Assembly: GCA_030038595.1 (NCBI GenBank)
Contig: JASHSW010000039.1
Location: 1 to 21,292, forward strand
Direction: 5' to 3'
From: Methylovirgula sp.
GTDB lineage: Bacteria; Pseudomonadota; Alphaproteobacteria; Rhizobiales; Beijerinckiaceae
DNA: 21,292 nucleotides
Under the pieces are notes generated by a model, which saw only the letters and a program-made list of their open reading frames with translations, had not been told where the DNA came from and made no database searches. The stretch's first letter is position 1; the number at the start of each line of letters is the position of its first letter. The position numbers and the translations under genes are program-made. This document shows positions 15,083-21,292 of this stretch, piece after piece.

Positions 15083-16030
15083 ATGACATTGGGTGGCAAA
15101 CCGCAGACCGACGTTTTGCGGCCGTCCGGGCAAAAAGCGCTGCTGATCGACGGCAAGAAGGTTTCCGAAAGCGTTCTCGCAGAGGTGGCGGCTGCCGCCG
15201 CCGCGCTCGATGCCAAGGGCGTCAAGCCGGGGCTTGCCGTGGTTCTCGTCGGCGAAAATCCGGCAAGCCAAGTCTATGTCAGATCCAAGGGCAAGGCGGC
15301 GCAGTCTTGCGGCTTTCACTCGATCCAACACGATCTGCCGGATACGACAAGCGAGGCCGATCTGCTCGATCTCGTCGATCGACTGAATGCCGATCCTTCC
15401 ATCCATGGAATTTTGGTGCAATTGCCGTTGCCCCCGGCGATCCGGGCAACGCGCGTGCTGGAGCGCGTATCGCCGCGCAAGGATGTCGACGGTTTCCATC
15501 CGTTCAACGCTGGGCTCCTGTCGGTCGGCGATCTCGATCGCGCCTTGGTGCCGTGCACGCCGGCCGGCTCGATGTTGCTACTCGAGAAAGCCGCCGCGGC
15601 GCTCGGCGTCGAGATCTCCGGCGCCGACGCGGTGGTCGTCGGGCGTTCGAATATTGTCGGCAAGCCGATGGCGCAGTTGCTGCTGTCACGCAACGCGACG
15701 GTCACGGTCGCCCATTCGCGTAGCCGCGATCTCAAAGGGATCGTGCGGCGCGCCGACATCGTCGTCGCGGCGGTCGGCCGGGCGGAGATGGTACGCGGCG
15801 ACTGGATCAAAGAGGGCGCCATCGTCATCGACGTCGGCATCAACCGCGTGCCGGGCGAAGGCCTTGATGCGCAAGGCAAGCCGAAGACGCGGCTCGTCGG
15901 CGACGTCGAGTTCGCGGCGGCTCTGGCGCGGGCCGGGGCGATCACGCCGGTGCCGGGCGGGGTAGGCCCGATGACCATCGCCATGCTCATGGCCAACACG
16001 TTGCGCGCCGCGAAACTCTCGCTGGACTAA
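15083..16030 (+). CDS. folD: Methylenetetrahydrofolate dehydrogenase / cyclohydrolase
   Basis: This 315-residue bifunctional enzyme converts 5,10-methylene-THF to 10-formyl-THF by an NADP-linked dehydrogenase step and a cyclohydrolase step, feeding purine and formyl-Met synthesis and C1 metabolism. Motifs in order are [20 protein letters not shown] with the catalytic Tyr/Lys pair Y65 and K69, [22 protein letters not shown], the dinucleotide-binding [11 protein letters not shown], and [15 protein letters not shown] near the C-terminus. The start at 15083 has AAGGAG (15067-15072) 10 bases upstream. The protein carries about 16 extra residues before the usual first strand (ALLIDGKKV), so it is slightly longer than the typical 280-300. 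It is convergent with the AsmA-family gene, with only 13 bases between the stops. Confidence 0.97.
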   Translation: MTLGGKPQTDVLRPSGQKALLIDGKKVSESVLAEVAAAAAALDAKGVKPGLAVVLVGENPASQVYVRSKGKAAQSCGFHSIQHDLPDTTSEADLLDLVDRLNADPSIHGILVQLPLPPAIRATRVLERVSPRKDVDGFHPFNAGLLSVGDLDRALVPCTPAGSMLLLEKAAAALGVEISGADAVVVGRSNIVGKPMAQLLLSRNATVTVAHSRSRDLKGIVRRADIVVAAVGRAEMVRGDWIKEGAIVIDVGINRVPGEGLDAQGKPKTRLVGDVEFAAALARAGAITPVPGGVGPMTIAMLMANTLRAAKLSLD

Positions 16031-16043
16031 GTTCGCCGCGGTT

Positions 16044-17912
16044 CTATTCCGGGTCCGTCATGGGGTTTACGGGCAGGTCGTCGCTATGCGGGGGCGGGGC
16101 CGGCAGGCGCAGGTCGGGTTCGCCTTTTACAAGCTGCGGAGCCTCGAAACTTCCTTCAAGCCGCAAGGAGAGCGGCTGCGACTGGGTTTGCCGACTCAGA
16201 CTCGGCGTCGCGGTGCCGATGGCCGCGAGGTCGAGCTTGCGATGTACGAAGTCGATGTTGCCAGCGAAAGCCAACGCCACGCCCGACGCCGCGAATTTTC
16301 CTTGCTGGATTTCGGCAAGGCCGTTGGCGAGCTGCAGCCCGAAGCTCAGATTGCTGAACGCTGTCGTGCCCGGCACGAACGCGATCGGCTCGCCGGGAAT
16401 TCTCGAACCAGGTGCCTGCAGTGTGGCGACGAGATCTGTGCCGTTCATCTTGCCGTCGGCGACCGAAATCTCGGCGCGACCGGCCAGACCCCGAACGATG
16501 CGAGGCAAATCCGCCCCGGTGCTATCGAGCAAAAGAGAAGCATCGAGCGCGCCGGAAAGCGGGCGTCGACCGCCGATCACCGCACGGCTGATGTCGATAT
16601 TCTTGCCGGTCCCGTTCACATGAAATGCCAAGGTTCGGCCTTTCGCTGCGAGCGACACGCGCCCCTCGAGCGTGCCGTGATCCGAGGTCGCCCCGGCAAG
16701 CGCGAGATCGATCAATCCAGGCTTGGTCATCAGCGACAAAGCCGCGTCACCGACTTCCATGTCGTAGAGCCGCAGTCGCGAGGCGGAAACCCGCAGGTCG
16801 AGATCGGCGAAACGCAAATCGGAAAGATCGAGCGCCTGATGGTTCCACAGCGCCGCCGTACTGCGCGGCTCCGGCAATCCGGCGAGGAACGGCGTCAGAT
16901 CGAGAAAGTCGCTGGCGAGCGTGCCGGAGAATCGCGGCAGCCCGCCATTCTTCTCGACCGCCAGACTTCCCTCGTAGTCGTTGCCGTCGAGACTCATATG
17001 CAGATTGGTGAGCGCCGCGCTGTCACCCTCCCAATCGACATCGCTGTGCGCGTCGAAATTGGCGAATGTTCCGTGCCGCGGGAACGAATAGCCGGCGATC
17101 TCCGCGAGCTTGCGCAGCGACGCCGCGCTGGCGGAGGCCTGCCCGATGTATTGTATGGCCGGCCCGGTCGATATCCGGCCGGAAGTCGAGAGCGCGACAA
17201 CGTCGGATTGTAACCGCAAGGTCGTCGCGGATTGGCCGCCGCGCAACAGCTCCATCGGCTGGGCGAGCCAAGCCTGCACGCCCATCGGCGCACCATGCAC
17301 GGCAAACTCGCCGTTCAAAGCGGCCGAGGCGTAGGCGCTCGGCCAATCGATACTCACGTTGACGGCGTCGAACTCGATGGCCGGCATATCTTGTGCCTCG
17401 ATGCGGACATGACCGTCGACGATATCGATGCGCCCCAACAAGAGCGCATTCGTTGCCTGGGAAGTGGGGGAATGCGCAAACCGGCCGATCGCGCCCTTTG
17501 GCTCGATCGGCTTGCGGTCGACGACGATGCGCATGTCGGGTCGGTAGAGCGCGACGCGCCCGACTTCAACTCTACCAACGAGAAGAGGCAGGATGCGGGG
17601 ATAGGCGCTGAACACGGCGGTATGGATCCGCACCGCGCCGGACGAATCCGAAAAGGCGACGTTCTCGATATCGATGCGCGGCTGCGGAAAAAGACGAAAA
17701 TGCGTTGTTCCGTCGATCGTCGTCGCAAAGCCCGTGGAGCCGCGGATCTGTGCGGCGACATCTTTGTCTAGAGTGTCCGCCGAAAGGAACCAGTGGGCGA
17801 GGCCACTCGCCGCCGCGCCGACGGCGAGCAAGGCAATGATCGCGGCGGCGATGTGAGTCAGCCATTTTCGAGGCGGCGCCGGCGGCGACATAACGGAAAT
17901 GGAATCGTTCAT
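16044..17912 (-). CDS. AsmA-family membrane-anchored protein
   Basis: This 622-residue protein has an N-terminal anchor at about residues 17-41 (WLTHIAAAIIALLAVGAAASGLA), and the rest is predicted to be periplasmic and beta-rich. The early part reads FATTIDGTTHFRLFPQPRIDIENVAFSD, the typical AsmA opening in which a lipid-transfer-like beta groove begins. The C-terminal AsmA-like half includes GALDASLLLDSTGADLPRIVRGLAGRAEISVADG and ends in a Pro-rich tail. AsmA-type proteins are bridge-like and are implicated in moving phospholipids between membranes. That role is family knowledge, not shown here. The ATG at 17912 is used. An in-frame TTG at 17921 with a nearby CAGG is a fair alternative. It is downstream of the response regulator gene on the same strand, with 226 bases between. 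Confidence 0.85.
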   Translation of the reverse strand: MNDSISVMSPPAPPRKWLTHIAAAIIALLAVGAAASGLAHWFLSADTLDKDVAAQIRGSTGFATTIDGTTHFRLFPQPRIDIENVAFSDSSGAVRIHTAVFSAYPRILPLLVGRVEVGRVALYRPDMRIVVDRKPIEPKGAIGRFAHSPTSQATNALLLGRIDIVDGHVRIEAQDMPAIEFDAVNVSIDWPSAYASAALNGEFAVHGAPMGVQAWLAQPMELLRGGQSATTLRLQSDVVALSTSGRISTGPAIQYIGQASASAASLRKLAEIAGYSFPRHGTFANFDAHSDVDWEGDSAALTNLHMSLDGNDYEGSLAVEKNGGLPRFSGTLASDFLDLTPFLAGLPEPRSTAALWNHQALDLSDLRFADLDLRVSASRLRLYDMEVGDAALSLMTKPGLIDLALAGATSDHGTLEGRVSLAAKGRTLAFHVNGTGKNIDISRAVIGGRRPLSGALDASLLLDSTGADLPRIVRGLAGRAEISVADGKMNGTDLVATLQAPGSRIPGEPIAFVPGTTAFSNLSFGLQLANGLAEIQQGKFAASGVALAFAGNIDFVHRKLDLAAIGTATPSLSRQTQSQPLSLRLEGSFEAPQLVKGEPDLRLPAPPPHSDDLPVNPMTDPE

Positions 17913-18005
17913 GAGCCGCAATACCTGTAATTTCCCGAGCGGCCGCCGGTGCGGACAAGATCACGACACGCCATATTTTCGCGCCGCAATCCACCGCAGG
18001 ATCGC

Positions 18006-18023
18006 GGCGGATGCGTGTCCGCC
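18006..18023. other. Small hairpin upstream of the AsmA-family gene
   Basis: GGCGGA (18006-18011) pairs with TCCGCC (18018-18023) around a 6-base loop, in the 226-base gap between the response regulator stop and the AsmA start. It could be a leader structure or a terminator stem for the regulator gene, but no T run follows. No other feature was recognised in this gap. Confidence 0.3.
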
Positions 18024-18138
18024 CGAGCATAACAAAAGCGCGGATGTACCGGCGGCCCGCAGGCAAATGCACGGCTGAACCTTTGCGGCGGATGCTAAGG
18101 CGGCAACTGCCAAATGTCCATCGCGAAGGGCTCCGCTT

Positions 18139-18531
18139 TTAGCTCTTGATGGCGCCGAGCTCTTTGCGGAGCGCCGCGTCGAGATCGCCGATGTTGAACG
18201 GCTTCTGCAATACCGAGCGACTTGCGTGCGCAGCGGGAAGTCCCGCCTGTCCATATCCGGTGGTGAAAATGAAGGGACAGGCGCGCTCGGCGAGAAGATC
18301 GGCAACCGTATCGATCTTTTCGTTGCCGAGGTTGACGTCGAGCAAGGCAATATCGACCTTCTCGGCGGTAAGAAAATCCTTCGCTTGGGAAATGTGCGAA
18401 GCCGAAGCTGCAACGTCATAGCCGAGCTCTACGAGCATATCGCTGAGCATTACGGCAATTAATGCCTCGTCTTCGACAATAAGGATGCGCGGTTTCAGGG
18501 ATGATTTCTGCGGCTTTGTCTCGCTTTCCAT
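18139..18531 (-). CDS. Single-domain response regulator (stand-alone receiver)
   Basis: This 130-residue cytoplasmic protein consists of one receiver domain and no output domain. The acidic pocket is E20/D21/E22 in ILIVEDEAL, the phospho-acceptor is D65 in IALLDVNLG, the switch Thr is T90 or T91 in FIFTTGYG, and the conserved lysine is K110 in LQKPF. The FxTGYG stretch with the following QKPF resembles the FATGUY subgroup of alphaproteobacterial receivers, which pair with HWE/HisKA_2 kinases and often touch the general stress response. This is a resemblance by eye. The ATG at 18531 is preferred because GGAG lies just upstream. The frame also opens with GTG at 18570. No histidine kinase gene is in the window. 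It probably acts as a phosphate sink, shuttle or protein-binding switch. Confidence 0.93.
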   Translation of the reverse strand: MESETKPQKSSLKPRILIVEDEALIAVMLSDMLVELGYDVAASASHISQAKDFLTAEKVDIALLDVNLGNEKIDTVADLLAERACPFIFTTGYGQAGLPAAHASRSVLQKPFNIGDLDAALRKELGAIKS

Positions 18532-18758
18532 CCGCTCCGCCCGTGATTGTCCCGAATGCCCGCCGGCCACACCAGGGATGATTAGGAAATTGAGCGGGAC
18601 CCGTCAAATGATTCGGTTTGCGAGGTAGTGGCTGCGTGGTGCGTACGGTGCAGGCCGGTCGAAGGCAAACTTGTCCCGCCCTGCGCGGCTGGGCGAGAGC
18701 CGGCCGTCAAGGCGAGGCTCGCAACGAGAATCGGACCGCCGCTCTAAGGTTTGCGTCA
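18532..18758. other. Gap between response regulator and DUF423 genes
   Basis: These 227 bases lie upstream of the response regulator and downstream of the DUF423 gene, so they should hold the regulator promoter. A short inverted repeat, CGGG-A-CCCG (18595-18603), is visible. I see no GGAAC plus CGTT pair of the EcfG stress type and no convincing terminator. Confidence 0.3.
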
Positions 18759-19145
18759 TCACTTTTGCGTGCGCGCCTCGAAAGCGCAGGCGAATGCCGC
18801 GATCGCCGAGGCCATCCAGCTTACGATTGTCATCGCGCCGCCGATCGGCGCGGCAAGCGGCAGAATCCTCCGACCCAGGAAAACGTGCGCGCTGAGTTCG
18901 CCTGCGAACAAAAGGCTGCCGCAAAGCAGCGTCGTCGCGGCGAGCAGCAGCCAGCTTGTCCGTCGCGCTCCGACCAAGGACAGTGCGCTGAGCGCGATCA
19001 CGGCGGCGGCATTGACGAGGAGGAAATCCGCCGATGTCTTCAGCAGAGGATCCGAGATCAGGTGTGCGGCGGCCGCCAACTCCATGATCCCGACGGCGCC
19101 GGCAAGGGCGGCGAGGCCGGCAAGTGTGTAGGCCCATTTAGCCAT
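18759..19145 (-). CDS. DUF423 small inner-membrane protein
   Basis: This 128-residue hydrophobic protein has about four membrane segments: about residues 5-27 (YTLAGLAALAGAVGIMELAAA), about 40-60 (FLLVNAAAVIALSALSLVG), about 64-82 (SWLLLAATTLLCGSLLFAG) and about 95-118. The LLCGSLLFAGELSAHVFLG stretch and the APIGGAMTIVSWMASA stretch match DUF423 (YgdD-like), a widespread family without known function. The ATG at 19145 overlaps the TAA of the upstream polymerase or ligase gene by 8 bases (19138-19145), which suggests translational coupling. It appears to be the last gene of the minus-strand polysaccharide operon. Confidence 0.85.
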   Translation of the reverse strand: MAKWAYTLAGLAALAGAVGIMELAAAAHLISDPLLKTSADFLLVNAAAVIALSALSLVGARRTSWLLLAATTLLCGSLLFAGELSAHVFLGRRILPLAAPIGGAMTIVSWMASAIAAFACAFEARTQK

Positions 19146-20400
19146 AGCTCGCCTGCATAGGTTTCAGCGCCTCCGGCGCGTGCCGCTGCCGATCCAGCCA
19201 ACGCAAGCGCGCCGCTTCAAAACCCCAGATCATGCCGAACAGCAGATAAATCTGCCGCCAATGATCGATATCGATCTGGAAGGCTTGCAACAAAATGGAA
19301 AAGAGCGCCGGCCAGACAACCTGGGCAAGATCCCTGTAAGGCGAGCGGAGGAACACCAGGCGAAAGCCGATGTAGGTTGTCGAAAGAATGATCAAGATCC
19401 AGGTAAGTCCTCCGATCCAACCATCGTTTGCAAAAGCTCCGATATAGGAACTGTGAGGTTCGATACCGAAGAATTTGGGGAAGCGGAATGGTCCGAATCC
19501 TTCCGGACGGTCGAGCAGCATCGGTATCGAGCGCCATTGGTTGCCGAAGCGGCCGGTAGCGCCTTCGTCGTAGTCCTGCAGCGTCGCTCTCTGGAAAAAG
19601 AAGTCGCGAATGTCTGGGCGCGCAAGAATGGCGATAAAGACCAATGCCGCCAGCCCCACCGCCACCATGCTCACGATCGCGATTCGCCGTCGCGTCGTCT
19701 TGCTCTCGCTCGTCACGTAGGTGAGAACCGTCACCATGATGAGCGTGAAGATGGAGGCACCCCACGAGCCGCGCGAGTAGGAGACGAATACGCCGAGCAG
19801 CAGGATGAGGAGAGCAAGGAGCGAGGAGATTCGGCGCCAACCGGCGCCCGACAACAGGGCTTGCAGGAGATAAGCCTCGCCGAGGATCAGGTAGGAGCCG
19901 AAGACGTTGGGATCCTTGAACGTCGAAGCGACCCGATCGTAGATTAGCTCAATTCCGAATACGGAAAACTCAAAATAGCTGAGGATTCCCAAGATGGCGG
20001 CGATCACCGCGCCGAGCGTGAATGCCTTGAGGCAGATGTTGGCGCGGTCGATCGTGCGCTGTCCGAAGAACAGGGTGAAGCAGATCACCGTGAGAAACAG
20101 ATAGAACGAGGTGAATTGGTATTTGCGCGTATCCGGCTCGTCCCAATAGGGAAGCAGCGCCAGGAAACTTGCGGCCTCGAAAATGCACCAGAGAAACAAG
20201 ATGACGATCTGAACCCGATGAATCTTGAAACCGCCGATGACCCAGACCGGAATGGCCAAGAAAACCAAGAGGTCGTAGGGCGAAGGTTCGATATAGGCGA
20301 TCATTCCGCTGAAAATGAACACGGCAAATACCGCGTTCACAACGCCTTGATAGGTGATCTTGACGCGACGCGGGGCGATCGCTTCGGGCGTGCTCGTCAT
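19138..20400 (-). CDS. O-antigen ligase / Wzy-type polymerase family membrane protein
   Basis: This 420-residue polytopic membrane protein has roughly ten to twelve hydrophobic segments, beginning with VVNAVFAVFIFSGMIAYI. Two landmarks of the Wzy_C/WaaL family are visible: SYSRGSWGA before the large periplasmic loop, and the late EPHSSYIGAFANDGWIGG, in the position of the HN-type catalytic-loop motif. The loop includes GRFGNQWRSIPMLLDRPEGFG. Such proteins polymerise repeat units on undecaprenyl pyrophosphate or attach glycan to an acceptor in the periplasmic leaflet. Ligase and polymerase cannot be separated by sequence alone. Context beside an initiating sugar transferase favours exopolysaccharide or O-antigen polymerisation. 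The ATG at 20400 is used, with GGACGGAAG upstream. The frame extends back to 20598 over the neighbouring gene, which is not credible. Confidence 0.88.
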   Translation of the reverse strand: MTSTPEAIAPRRVKITYQGVVNAVFAVFIFSGMIAYIEPSPYDLLVFLAIPVWVIGGFKIHRVQIVILFLWCIFEAASFLALLPYWDEPDTRKYQFTSFYLFLTVICFTLFFGQRTIDRANICLKAFTLGAVIAAILGILSYFEFSVFGIELIYDRVASTFKDPNVFGSYLILGEAYLLQALLSGAGWRRISSLLALLILLLGVFVSYSRGSWGASIFTLIMVTVLTYVTSESKTTRRRIAIVSMVAVGLAALVFIAILARPDIRDFFFQRATLQDYDEGATGRFGNQWRSIPMLLDRPEGFGPFRFPKFFGIEPHSSYIGAFANDGWIGGLTWILIILSTTYIGFRLVFLRSPYRDLAQVVWPALFSILLQAFQIDIDHWRQIYLLFGMIWGFEAARLRWLDRQRHAPEALKPMQASYG

Positions 20401-20498
20401 CGGCTTCCGTCCGTTCTCAACGGAGTCCCGCCAAGCGCGGTCTCGTCCCGCGTACCGGCGTTGGTATCTCCCTCGGACGCTCTCGAAGACGGAACTGC

Positions 20499-21292
20499 CT
20501 AATATGCGTTTCTCGTCTCGAAGAGCGCCAATGGCGTCGAGAGAAGGATGTAGACATCGAGCAGGATCGACCAGTTCTCGATGTAGTAGAGATCGCACTC
20601 GACGCGACCCTGGATTTTGTCAGACGTGTCGGTTTCTCCCCGCCAGCCATGGATCTGCGCCCAGCCGGTTATGCCGGGGCGGACGCGATGCCTGGCGAAA
20701 TAGCCATCGACGACTTCGTCGTATTGACGCTCGGCGGCTTTGGCGTGCAGCGCATGTGGACGCGGTCCGACGAGCGACAGATTTCCCCGCAAGACGACGT
20801 TGAAGAGTTGCGGCAATTCATCGAGCGAGGTTTTGCGGAGGATGCGGCCGACGCGCGTCACCCGAGGGTCGCCCTTCGTAACGAGTTTCGCGGCGCCGAA
20901 ATCGAGTGCGTCCGCATACATCGATCTGAACTTGTAGATCTCGATCAGCTCGTTGTTGAATCCATAGCGCTTCTGCTTGAACAGAACCGGTCCCCGTGAA
21001 TCGAGCTTGATGGCAAGCGCGGCGGCCGCCATCAAGGGCGCGAGCAGCACGAGCAGGATTGCGCCGACCACCCGGTCGAAGCAATATTTCAGCACAAGAT
21101 CCCAGTCGGCGATCGGCCTGTCGAAGATGTCGATGAGCGGGACCGTGCCGATGTAGGAATAAGAATGCGGCCGGAAGTGCAGCTCGTTCCTATGCGCCGC
21201 CAGCCGGATGTCGATCGGCAGAACCCAGAGCTTGCGCAGCATCTCCAAGAGGCGCTGCTCGGCGGTGATCGGCAAGGTGAAAATGACGAGGT
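20499..21292 (-). CDS. Polyprenyl-phosphate sugar-1-phosphate transferase (WcaJ/PssY type), C-terminal part
   Basis: The frame is open to the right edge, leaving 264 visible residues, and the N-terminal membrane part lies outside. The enzyme transfers a sugar-1-phosphate, often glucose or galactose, from UDP-sugar to undecaprenyl phosphate. This is the first committed step of exopolysaccharide or capsule repeat assembly. Visible at the edge is the end of a CoA-binding-like domain (LPITAEQRLLEMLRKL). The bacterial sugar transferase domain follows: a hydrophobic hairpin after KYCFDRVVGA, then GPVLFKQKRYG, IYKFRSMY, the catalytic Asp-Glu pair in TSLDELPQ, LSLVGPRP, and RVRPGITGWAQIHGWRGE. Full-length relatives have about 450-510 residues. 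The stop at 20499 is 98 bases before the polymerase start. Which sugar is used is not resolvable here. Confidence 0.93.
   Translation of the reverse strand, partial: LVIFTLPITAEQRLLEMLRKLWVLPIDIRLAAHRNELHFRPHSYSYIGTVPLIDIFDRPIADWDLVLKYCFDRVVGAILLVLLAPLMAAAALAIKLDSRGPVLFKQKRYGFNNELIEIYKFRSMYADALDFGAAKLVTKGDPRVTRVGRILRKTSLDELPQLFNVVLRGNLSLVGPRPHALHAKAAERQYDEVVDGYFARHRVRPGITGWAQIHGWRGETDTSDKIQGRVECDLYYIENWSILLDVYILLSTPLALFETRNAY

Overview
The window is a GC-rich chromosomal segment from an alphaproteobacterium. It is most likely a member of the Hyphomicrobiales (Rhizobiales), possibly near the Beijerinckiaceae. That placement rests on the gene order dgt - argS - SPOR-domain protein - nagZ - scpA - scpB, on protein wording typical of the order, and on a palindromic intergenic element that resembles the dispersed repeats of Bradyrhizobium and Rhodopseudomonas-type genomes. 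The genus is inference. No tRNA, rRNA, CRISPR array, insertion sequence or phage gene was recognised.

Region 1 (1-7016, all +) is a core block. It holds the 3' part of a dGTPase-like gene (dgt), arginyl-tRNA synthetase (argS), a membrane-anchored SPOR-domain protein, the GH3 peptidoglycan hexosaminidase nagZ, and the condensin accessory subunits scpA and scpB. Together these cover nucleotide pool control, translation, cell-wall binding and recycling, and chromosome segregation. A hairpin-rich, repeat-like element separates dgt from argS.

Region 2 (7017-13646) is less conserved context. A strong hairpin lies between scpB and a convergent B12-binding radical SAM gene on the minus strand. About 0.9 kb without a confident gene follows. 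Next come an RND efflux pump with no visible adaptor or outer-membrane partner gene, and a phosphotransferase of the APH/choline kinase fold. In many relatives tatABC would be expected after scpB, so the gene order breaks here.

Region 3 (13650-18531) is mixed metabolism and envelope: a small secreted DUF2147 protein (-), an aldose 1-epimerase family protein and folD (+), a large AsmA-family membrane protein (-), and a stand-alone receiver-domain response regulator (-).

Region 4 (18759-21292, all -) looks like the downstream edge of an exopolysaccharide or O-antigen locus. It holds a polyprenyl-phosphate sugar-1-phosphate transferase cut by the window edge, a Wzy/WaaL-type polymerase or ligase, and a DUF423 membrane protein whose start overlaps the ligase stop by 8 bases.

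No clearly new multi-gene system was found. The items most worth a second look are the radical SAM gene, the partnerless RND gene with its long unexplained upstream region, the lone receiver protein, the coupled ligase-DUF423 pair, and the palindromic intergenic element.
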